The notes beneath the pieces were generated by a model. It did no database searches, was not told where the DNA came from, and worked only from the letters and a program-made list of their open reading frames with translations. A DNA stretch of 32,733 bases from Chromatiales bacterium (GTDB lineage: Bacteria > Pseudomonadota > Gammaproteobacteria > Steroidobacterales > GCA-2729495): positions 1 to 32,733 of the forward strand of contig PBZD01000018.1 in NCBI GenBank assembly GCA_002729875.1, given 5' to 3'. Each line of letters opens with the position of its first letter. Position 1 is the first letter of the stretch. This document shows, piece by piece, positions 26,483-32,733 of the stretch. The translations under genes and the position numbers were made by a program.

Positions 26483-28123
26483 TCAAAGATTGCTGTTTTT
26501 CACCATTCCAACCTTTACCTGCTCGAAGGTCGCATCTTCCTGTGGAAGATAAAAGGCCAGCTTAGGGTCAAGCACACGAACAAATTCTGTTAGACGTTGC
26601 TCTGCCTCATCCAACTGCGTAATATCGGGTACAAAAGTTGAGACACGAACCAAGGCACCATCAGTGCGATTGCGTGTTAATGCATCCCAGAATATGTACC
26701 ATTTGACCTGAAATTCATCATACTGGATTCGACCTCGCTCCACGAACCAATAATAGACCAGTTGACGCATATTGCCTTTGGTCATGAGGACCCTATTTAT
26801 TTTGTAGCTCTCACCATTTGGACCAATGTTCTCGATAACATGATTATCCAGCGACCCTATATCCCATCCGCCGCCTGGCAAACAAGCTTTAGGTGAATGC
26901 ACAGCATTCCCTTGCCGTTGTTCTTCATAATATGCGACCCAAAGCCCAACAGAAGTGCCCCATTCAGTATGCCAGTATTGCCCCAGAAAGTAGTCATCTG
27001 CTGAAAGTGTATTCAGTACTTTTGTGTCCTCGATAATAGAATCTTTGCCACGCCAATCATCGATCACCAGCGGAAACGTTGCAAAGTTCATTCTATCCGG
27101 AATATGATCCTCGTAACTTTTCAAACTATAAGCTACGACAACCCCGATAACAGAAATCACTATAGCACCAAGAACTTGAGGCTGAATGCTACGGGGCAAG
27201 AAATATTTCAATGTAGAAGTGGAAGGTATATCCAACGCAAAAACTTCCATCAAAGCTAGTCCGCGAAACCTTGCAAACAACCACATCAATAGAAAAAGAG
27301 CGACGACACAAGTCATGAAGACTATCCAACCCTCAAAGTAATGCAAGAACCCTTCAGCCTGCCCAATACCAAAATTATCTACCAAAATACCAATCACGCC
27401 AATCCGGAAGCTATTCATTAAAATTGTCAACGGAATAGCAGATACAAAGATGATTACCTGTTGCCACCTAGGGCCTTTGTAAATCGCAGCACATAGGAAA
27501 CCAAAACTCATCAGTGGGAAAAGGTAACGAAGACCACTACAAGCCTCCGCAACCTCTAGCTGATAGGTACCAAGATCAATGACATTGCCTTCCAGAAAAA
27601 CACTCACACCAAAAAAACGAATCACGGCCACACCCAATTCGGATGAAATCAGTTGCAGTTGCCCGGACAACGATTGATATAACCAGAAGGGCAACGGGAT
27701 CATAAATAACAGGTAAACGAACGGAACACTGGTCAGCCGAAGCCCGCGCCATCCACCTGTGGTAACTATTAAGCCTAGCAGTGCCAGTAAAAACCCGTAC
27801 TCAACTACCTGAAACGTACCACTTACCTTTCCGATCGCTGACGCCACCACAGCGCCAATAATAATCAGCAACCCGGCCCATGACTCGACCAAATCTGACT
27901 GACTGATTTCCTCGGCTCGAAGCCACAGCAAATAGAATGCAACGACAGGGATCAGATACCCATGGTTATACTCTTCTTTTCTCCCCCAATAGCTGACCAT
28001 GTAGTCCAGACCATCCCAGAATATATAGGTCAAACACGCTAATATCAGAAGCACCAATCCTAGTGGTTTCCAGTCAATTCTTGCATCTACGCTAATATGC
28101 GACAATTTTTGACCCTCACTCAT
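26483..28123 (-). CDS. Exosortase fused to an EpsI domain (XrtD-like)
   Basis: The 546-residue inner-membrane protein is an exosortase, a transpeptidase-like enzyme thought to process C-terminal PEP-CTERM-type sorting signals. About eight membrane helices hold the conserved residues C195 (VAEACSGLRYLFPL), R240 (NSFRIGVIG) and H261 (HYFEGW). The C-terminal ~200 residues form an EpsI domain (VIDDWRGKD..., HSPKACLPGGGWDI, VYYWFVERGR), as in the exosortase D (VPLPID-CTERM) type. The ATG at 28123 is chosen; the upstream GTG at 28189 adds an unlikely tail. Located beside fucose-nucleotide and polysaccharide genes, as such enzymes usually are. No CTERM substrate is encoded in the window. Confidence 0.88.
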   Translation of the reverse strand: MSEGQKLSHISVDARIDWKPLGLVLLILACLTYIFWDGLDYMVSYWGRKEEYNHGYLIPVVAFYLLWLRAEEISQSDLVESWAGLLIIIGAVVASAIGKVSGTFQVVEYGFLLALLGLIVTTGGWRGLRLTSVPFVYLLFMIPLPFWLYQSLSGQLQLISSELGVAVIRFFGVSVFLEGNVIDLGTYQLEVAEACSGLRYLFPLMSFGFLCAAIYKGPRWQQVIIFVSAIPLTILMNSFRIGVIGILVDNFGIGQAEGFLHYFEGWIVFMTCVVALFLLMWLFARFRGLALMEVFALDIPSTSTLKYFLPRSIQPQVLGAIVISVIGVVVAYSLKSYEDHIPDRMNFATFPLVIDDWRGKDSIIEDTKVLNTLSADDYFLGQYWHTEWGTSVGLWVAYYEEQRQGNAVHSPKACLPGGGWDIGSLDNHVIENIGPNGESYKINRVLMTKGNMRQLVYYWFVERGRIQYDEFQVKWYIFWDALTRNRTDGALVRVSTFVPDITQLDEAEQRLTEFVRVLDPKLAFYLPQEDATFEQVKVGMVKNSNL

Positions 28124-28549
28124 AAAACTTTTATCACTTTTGCCAGACACGTATTTATACTGGATCAAGCATATATGTTCCGACACCAACTCTAAATTCA
28201 GGCTACTGCATTAAAATAATTGCTCGAAACAAGTTAGTTTGAAAACACTGCAATTTAGAAAAATCAATCTTACTGGATGTAAATGTCAAATTCTTTGAAC
28301 TCTTTATCTTTTTTATGATTTATAAAAGATCAATATCTGATATTTATGTCAAATATCATAGGTGATATTTATGTCAAATATCATAGGTATGGCGTTTAAC
28401 TGCCCCATCTATAATCGTGAAACAGGCTAATTCTGTAAGCCCAACGATAGCATCAGGCAGCATATTGAATTAACCTCTGCACATTGCGATTTAATTCAGC
28501 AATCCTCGATAGTCACGACCAACCACCAAATGACATAGATGGAGTAACG
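28124..28549. other. AT-rich divergent control region, exosortase / gmd
   Basis: About 425 bases without a gene, visibly richer in A/T than the rest of the window. The frame starting at 28484 is open into gmd but the gmd ATG is at 28550. The stretch contains the tandem 25-bp dyad repeat (28338-28387). No clear sigma54 site was found: TGGC at 28390 and TGCC at 28401 are spaced one base too close. Confidence 0.5.
28338..28387. repeat. Perfect tandem duplication of a 25-bp palindromic unit
   Basis: Two identical 25-base units (28338-28362 and 28363-28387) follow each other directly. Each contains the dyad TGATATTT-N5-AAATATCA, so the pair forms two identical sites 25 bp apart, about 2.4 helical turns. 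This layout resembles a double operator for a dimeric regulator in the exosortase/gmd divergent gap. A duplication of no function is the alternative. Confidence 0.75.
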
Positions 28550-29665
28550 ATGGGGAAAAAAGCACTGATTACCGGAGTTACCGGACAGGATGGAGCCTAT
28601 CTGGCAGAGTTCCTGCTGGCAAAAGGATACGAAGTTCATGGCATTAAAAGAAGAGCTTCGTCATTTAATACGGATCGCATCGACCATCTGTACCAGGATC
28701 CCCATGAAAGTGACTGCCATTTTGTACTGCACTACGGCGATCTTACCGATTCGACCAATCTGATTCGCGTTATTCAGGAAATTCAGCCGGATGAAATATA
28801 CAATCTTGCCGCACAAAGCCATGTCGCCGTGTCATTTGAAACTCCTGAATACACGGCAAATGCCGACGCGATCGGCCCACTGAGAATATTAGAAGCCATT
28901 CGCATACTAAATTTGGTTGAGAAAACCCGCTTTTACCAAGCCTCAACTTCCGAGCTCTATGGTCTCGTGCAGGAAACGCCGCAACGCGAATCAACCCCCT
29001 TTTATCCGAGGTCTCCGTATGCTGTCGCTAAACTCTATGCATACTGGATTACCATCAATTATCGCGAAGCCTACGGCCTGTATGCTTGCAATGGAATTTT
29101 ATTCAACCATGAATCACCGATTCGGGGCGAAACATTTGTAACCCGAAAAATCACCCGCGCACTGGCACGTATCAAGATAGGCCTGCAAAACACTCTGCAT
29201 CTGGGCAACATGGATTCTCTGCGTGACTGGGGTCATGCAAAAGACTTTATCGAAGCACAATGGCTGATTTTGCAACAACCCAAACCCGAGGATTTCGTAA
29301 TAGCAACAGGACAACAGCAATCTGTCCGTGAGTTTGTGGAAATCGCCGCTCGAGCACTCGGCATTGAAATTACCTGGGAAGGCACAGGAATCGACGAGAT
29401 AGGAAGAGTTGCCAGCAATGCAGATGCAGATGGGGATGCCCAACCAGGCGAAATTATTGTGCGCATAGACCCGCGCTACTTCCGCCCAACTGAGGTTGAG
29501 ACCTTGCTGGGCGATTCGGCAAAAGCCAGGAAACAACTTGGCTGGGAACCAAAAATCTCATTTGAAGAAATGGTTAAAGAAATGGTTCAGCAAGACATGA
29601 GTATCGCTGAGCGTGATGCTTTGACAGCACGAAGAGGTTATAAAACTTTCAGTTACCATGAGTAA
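28550..29665 (+). CDS. gmd: GDP-mannose 4,6-dehydratase
   Basis: The 371-residue short-chain dehydrogenase converts GDP-mannose to GDP-4-keto-6-deoxymannose in the cytoplasm, the first committed step of GDP-L-fucose formation. The NADP-binding loop [10 protein letters not shown] is at residues 8-17, the active-site Thr/Glu lie in ASTSELYG (~125), and the YxxxK pair in [13 protein letters not shown] (~155). The GDP-mannose-binding [12 protein letters not shown] stretch is intact. Upstream the frame is open to 28484, but the ATG at 28550 follows GGAG and gives the standard start [12 protein letters not shown]. Its end overlaps fcl by eight bases. Confidence 0.96.
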   Translation: MGKKALITGVTGQDGAYLAEFLLAKGYEVHGIKRRASSFNTDRIDHLYQDPHESDCHFVLHYGDLTDSTNLIRVIQEIQPDEIYNLAAQSHVAVSFETPEYTANADAIGPLRILEAIRILNLVEKTRFYQASTSELYGLVQETPQRESTPFYPRSPYAVAKLYAYWITINYREAYGLYACNGILFNHESPIRGETFVTRKITRALARIKIGLQNTLHLGNMDSLRDWGHAKDFIEAQWLILQQPKPEDFVIATGQQQSVREFVEIAARALGIEITWEGTGIDEIGRVASNADADGDAQPGEIIVRIDPRYFRPTEVETLLGDSAKARKQLGWEPKISFEEMVKEMVQQDMSIAERDALTARRGYKTFSYHE

Positions 29666-30668
29666 TTTTGATCAGACCGAACTGCAACAGTTACAAACCG
29701 GCAAGATCTTCGTTGCCGGGCATCGGGGCATGGTCGGATCGGCGATCGTGCGGCAACTGGAAGCAGAAAACTGCGAACGGCTAATCCTGCGAACCCGTGA
29801 TGAAGTCGATCTAACCGACCAGAACTCGGTCGAAGATTTCATGCAGTCAGAACGACCGGACTACATCTTCCTGGCTGCAGCAAAAGTTGGTGGCATCCAT
29901 GCCAACAACACCTATCCGGCTGATTTCATCAATGACAACCTGCTTATTTCCTCGAACATCATCCGTTCCGCCTATCGAAATAATGCCAAACGCCTGCTCT
30001 TTCTTGGTAGTTCGTGCATCTATCCACGTCTGGCTCCACAACCGATGCCGGAAAACTGCCTGCTGACCGGGCAACTGGAATCCACAAATGAACCATACGC
30101 AATTGCAAAAATAGCAGGCATCAAACTATGCGAGTCATTTAACCGACAATATGGCACGGATTATCGCAGCCTCATGCCGACAAATCTGTATGGTCAGAAT
30201 GACAACTTCGATCTCAAGACCAGCCATGTATTACCAGCCTTGATTCGAAAGTTCCACGAAGCAAAAACCAACGGCACCCCATCGGTTGAGGTCTGGGGCA
30301 CCGGGACCGTTCGCCGAGAATTCCTGCATGTAGACGATCTGGCTGTTGCGTGCCTGTTTGTTATGTGCCTGCCGACCGAACGCTACCATTCAGTGACCAA
30401 ACCTATGCTCTCTCACCTGAACGTCGGCACCGGCACGGACCTGACCATCAGGGAATTGGCGGAATTGATCAAAGACATCGTCGGCTTCGATGGAGCCATC
30501 ACATTCAACACCGACCAGCCCGACGGAACGCCGCAGAAACGAATGGATGCCTCCAGATTACAGGCGCTGGGCTGGGAGGCCGGCATCGCTCTACGTGATG
30601 GCATTGAAGAAACTTATCACTGGTATCTAAACCAGACTGTGAATGGTAAGGTGGGTGCTATTGTTTAA
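29658..30668 (+). CDS. fcl: GDP-L-fucose synthase (epimerase/reductase)
   Basis: The 336-residue SDR enzyme epimerises and reduces the Gmd product to GDP-L-fucose. Seen are the nucleotide loop [13 protein letters not shown] (~21-33), [13 protein letters not shown] (active-site Ser/Cys, ~117), and the YxxxK pair in [16 protein letters not shown] (~146). The C-terminal substrate motif [17 protein letters not shown] is complete. It overlaps gmd by eight bases (ATGAGTAA), a classic coupled pair that supplies fucose for the polysaccharide or glycan made by this locus. Length is slightly above E. coli Fcl (321). Confidence 0.96.
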   Translation: MSNFDQTELQQLQTGKIFVAGHRGMVGSAIVRQLEAENCERLILRTRDEVDLTDQNSVEDFMQSERPDYIFLAAAKVGGIHANNTYPADFINDNLLISSNIIRSAYRNNAKRLLFLGSSCIYPRLAPQPMPENCLLTGQLESTNEPYAIAKIAGIKLCESFNRQYGTDYRSLMPTNLYGQNDNFDLKTSHVLPALIRKFHEAKTNGTPSVEVWGTGTVRREFLHVDDLAVACLFVMCLPTERYHSVTKPMLSHLNVGTGTDLTIRELAELIKDIVGFDGAITFNTDQPDGTPQKRMDASRLQALGWEAGIALRDGIEETYHWYLNQTVNGKVGAIV

Positions 30669-30797
30669 CCTAAGACTAACGTCATGGACGGTCAACGGTC
30701 AGCCTAAATACTGTGGCGCAGCAGCGCATTTTTCGTCCGCTCTTAATTCTATCTTAATCCTCATAGACTAGAGTTAAGCTTCAATAACTTAATGGAA

Positions 30798-30811
30798 TTG
30801 ATTAAAATCAA
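30798..30811. promoter_or_regulatory. Perfect FNR/Anr/Dnr consensus site upstream of the sugar-phosphate transferase
   Basis: TTGATTAAAATCAA matches the consensus TTGAT-N4-ATCAA in all ten defined bases. It is centred about 102 bp before the ATG at 30907, a normal distance for an activator site, in a real 238-bp intergenic gap. It suggests oxygen- or NO-responsive control of polysaccharide initiation. Confidence 0.55.
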
Positions 30812-30906
30812 CACATGGGATATTCAGCTACCTTGTGCTTAAGGACTCCTGCTCCGCACGTATACCAGCACCGACAGCGGCTCTTAATAAGCACCGCAGA
30901 TAGAAT

Positions 30907-32310
30907 ATGGTGACACAATTCCAGGGCAGAGGAATAGCGAATGCTTTTTTTGCGGCCTCCCGTTGGTTACTGCCACCCTTCATCACGACAAGCACACTGA
31001 TAATCCTTCTCCAGGTATTTCAAGTTGACCAGATGGATCTGTATTTGCCATTACTGGCGGTGCAGTTTGTCCTGGTCTTTTTCGTATTCAAGGAAACATA
31101 TTCGGCTTCCATCAGCCATGAAACCATCCTGCAGGTACTCTTCACTCGCGCCATTTTCCCCTGGCTTATCGTAATCGCACTCCTTATCTTTATTGGCTTT
31201 GCCTCCAAGATCAGCGCAGATTATTCACGACGAGTGCTGCTGACATGGTTCATCCAGGCGCCGCTATTAGTCGCAATGGCACAAGACTTACTGAACAAGT
31301 TAATCATTCGCTGGATCAATAAACATGGTGACGGCCGGAAAGCAGTCATCGTCGGCATCAACACTCAATCGGAAAAGCTGCACAAGACCATAAACCTACA
31401 TAGAGAATACGGGATCACGGTTACCGGGTACTTTGAGGACCGAACCAAGCAACGGGAAGGAATAGATTTATCAGGAACTATTCTTGGTCGGCTTCATGAG
31501 CTTGCAAACTATGTAAAAACTCATCAAATCGATGTGATCTACCTGACCATCCCGATCCAACAAGAGGGTCGCATTGCCAAACTCATGGACTCACTGAAAG
31601 ATACGACAGCATCAATATATTTTGTACCGGATGTCCTCATCGTTGACCTGATACAGGCAAAGGCCGACACGATCGGAAAAATACCGATTGTCGCTTTGTG
31701 TGAAACGCCATTCCATGGAGTAAATGGATTGGTCAAGCGCTCGACAGATTTAATCCTGGGCACAATATTTCTTGTGATCGCTTCACCTATGATGCTGTTT
31801 GTCGCAATTGCCATAAAACTAACATCACGTGGCCCCATCATATTCAAGCAACACCGCTATGGACTCGATGGCCGGAAAATCATTATTTACAAATTCCGCT
31901 CAATGACTGTTACCGAGGATTCCGGTGAGATCAAACAAGCAACCAAGAACGATTCAAGAATCACACCGCTCGGAGGTTTTTTGCGCCGCACATCACTGGA
32001 TGAGTTCCCACAGCTGATCAATGTTCTGCAGGGACGTATGAGCCTGGTGGGCCCGCGACCGCATGCTGTTGCACACAATGAAATGTACCGACAGGTTATC
32101 AAAAGTTACATGGTGCGGCACAAGGTTACACCGGGAATAACCGGTCTTGCACAAGTGCAAGGATTGCGCGGAGAAACAGATGATCTAGCCTCCATGGAAC
32201 GTCGAATCGATTATGATCTGGAATATTTGCGTAACTGGTCATTAACGTTAGATATTGAGATTTTGTTTCGCACAGTTTTTACAGTTTGGAAACAGGATGG
32301 AGCATATTGA
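30907..32310 (+). CDS. wcaJ: Undecaprenyl-phosphate glucose phosphotransferase (WcaJ-like initiating transferase)
   Basis: The 467-residue inner-membrane enzyme moves a hexose-1-phosphate, usually glucose, from UDP-sugar to undecaprenyl phosphate, starting a polysaccharide repeat unit. Four N-terminal membrane helices are followed by a Rossmann-like CoA-binding-type domain (~145-265, KAVIVGINTQSEKLHK...DVIYLTIP) and the catalytic bacterial sugar transferase domain (from ~270). That last part has the helix KRSTDLILGTIFLVIASPMM, the motifs KQHRYGLDGRKIIIYKFRSM and RRTSLDEFPQLINVLQG, and SLVGPRPHA. The ATG at 30907 has no strong Shine-Dalgarno. A perfect FNR-type site lies upstream. The gene symbol indicates the family; the exact sugar is inferred. 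Confidence 0.92.
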   Translation: MVTQFQGRGIANAFFAASRWLLPPFITTSTLIILLQVFQVDQMDLYLPLLAVQFVLVFFVFKETYSASISHETILQVLFTRAIFPWLIVIALLIFIGFASKISADYSRRVLLTWFIQAPLLVAMAQDLLNKLIIRWINKHGDGRKAVIVGINTQSEKLHKTINLHREYGITVTGYFEDRTKQREGIDLSGTILGRLHELANYVKTHQIDVIYLTIPIQQEGRIAKLMDSLKDTTASIYFVPDVLIVDLIQAKADTIGKIPIVALCETPFHGVNGLVKRSTDLILGTIFLVIASPMMLFVAIAIKLTSRGPIIFKQHRYGLDGRKIIIYKFRSMTVTEDSGEIKQATKNDSRITPLGGFLRRTSLDEFPQLINVLQGRMSLVGPRPHAVAHNEMYRQVIKSYMVRHKVTPGITGLAQVQGLRGETDDLASMERRIDYDLEYLRNWSLTLDIEILFRTVFTVWKQDGAY

Positions 32311-32506
32311 GTAGATGAAATATATTCCAGACCAATAATCACTCAACTCAGTGCCTTTTACATTCCAGACATCATAATTTATGAACTGCATTTTCTCTTT
32401 TATTTTTCTTCGTTATCGCCTCAATGCTTACCGACTTACCACCAGGAAAAGCAAATTTCAAAGGAGCAATCTGTAATGTTCGATAAACTAGGATACAAAC
32501 CCTGAT

Positions 32507-32644
32507 ATGTGTGGAATCTGTGGACAATTGCATTTCAACCCCTGTCACCTTGTTGCCTCTCACGATATAAGTCGCATGACGGACACGCTTCATCATCGCG
32601 GCCCTGATGATAGAGAACCGGCGCCTGAAAAAGATGTATGCTGA
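32507..32644 (+). pseudogene. asnB: 5' fragment of an asparagine synthase-type class II glutamine amidotransferase
   Basis: From the ATG at 32507 the frame reads MCGICGQLHF..., with the catalytic Cys2 of class II amidotransferases, and reaches the conserved HHRGPDD at residues 29-35, the glutaminase landmark of AsnB. A normal gene would continue with about 600 residues (glutaminase then synthetase domain). Instead the protein frame after HHRGPDD is unrelated and stops at 32644, because transposase sequence begins. Only about 35 true codons remain. In exosortase loci an AsnB-like amidotransferase commonly accompanies polysaccharide genes, so this was probably part of the locus. It could also be an assembly join. 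Confidence 0.75.
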
Positions 32645-32733
32645 GGCGCAGATGGACGCAGAGATCCTGAAGGACGCGCTGTCGGGAAAGTACTGAGGCC
32701 ATCTCAGCGTAAAGAGATGGCCATCAAAGTTGT
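32607..32733 (+). mobile_element. IS3-family transposase remnant (OrfA 3' end and OrfB start), cut by window edge
   Basis: In the frame of 32607, residues IENRRLKKMYAEAQMDAEIL followed by KDALSGKY and a stop (32694-32696) match the C-terminal leucine-zipper end of IS3-family OrfA (IS407/IS2-type ENRRLKKMYAE). The -1 frame then gives RPSQRKEMAIKV, the usual start of OrfB, with a GGGAAAG stretch near the overlap where a programmed slip could occur. The helix-turn-helix part of OrfA and the left terminal repeat are missing, so the element is broken on this side. It joins the asnB fragment within 32600-32612. The rest lies off the right edge. Confidence 0.75.

Noticed and set aside
26279..26593. 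104-codon plus-strand frame upstream of the exosortase stop
   Set aside because: It overlaps the 3' end of the exosortase gene, has no ribosome-binding site and no recognisable content; the 26252-26482 gap otherwise shows nothing.
28388..28404. Possible sigma54 promoter (TGGC and TGCC) upstream of gmd
   Set aside because: The GG and GC elements are nine bases apart, not the required ten, and the flanking bases do not match.
32372..32596. Minus-strand 74-codon frame at the right end
   Set aside because: It overlaps the recognisable asnB fragment and has no similarity or start signal.
1..32733. CRISPR arrays, rRNA or tRNA genes, prophage or conjugation genes
   Set aside because: None were seen on reading; no regularly spaced repeats beyond the 25-bp tandem pair and no integrase apart from the IS3 remnant.

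Overview
The window looks like a chromosomal segment of a facultatively anaerobic, Gram-negative proteobacterium, most likely a gammaproteobacterium. It carries a lipobox protein with outer-membrane-barrel-like sequence, an exosortase D/EpsI-type fusion, GlnRS, and a membrane-bound respiratory nitrate reductase with its own cytochrome c. This placement rests on gene content and remembered protein-family similarity, not on a marker-gene tree.

Positions 1-8324 hold a leftward respiratory nitrate operon: narC (diheme c-type cytochrome with a C-terminal anchor), narG, narH, narJ, narI and the 5' part of narK, whose 3' end lies off the left edge. Positions 8684-13219 hold a second leftward molybdenum-enzyme operon: a TorD-type chaperone, a large bis-MGD catalytic subunit and a two-cluster ferredoxin subunit. 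The pair resembles pyrogallol-phloroglucinol transhydroxylase and resorcinol hydroxylase (RehLS). The catalytic subunit has an added N-terminal SCP2-like lipid/sterol-binding domain of about 119 residues. moeA (divergent, from 13390) and mobB (to 15177) supply Mo-cofactor functions beside it, so about 15 kb forms a molybdoenzyme island.

Positions 15386-26207 are mostly housekeeping or unlinked genes: a small TPR protein, an S-adenosylmethionine hydrolase-family protein, MFS transporter plus glnS, a lipoprotein of unknown function, an EamA transporter, a small hypothetical protein, a hydantoinase/dihydropyrimidinase-family amidohydrolase and a VAO-type FAD oxidase. Three related palindromic repeats (REP-like) lie in intergenic gaps at 13341, 22991 and 26232.

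Positions 26483-32644 hold a surface-polysaccharide/exosortase locus: a leftward exosortase-EpsI fusion, then rightward gmd, fcl and a WcaJ-type initiating sugar-phosphate transferase, and the first ~35 codons of an asparagine-synthetase-type amidotransferase that runs abruptly into an IS3-family transposase remnant at the right edge. The exosortase/gmd divergent gap has a perfect 25-bp tandem duplication in which each unit is itself a dyad. A perfect FNR/Anr consensus site lies upstream of the sugar-phosphate transferase, suggesting that polysaccharide initiation may respond to the same oxygen-limited state in which the nitrate and transhydroxylase-like systems would operate.

The best candidate for an undescribed system is the SCP2-fused transhydroxylase-like enzyme with its reduced-cluster partner, next to nitrate respiration.
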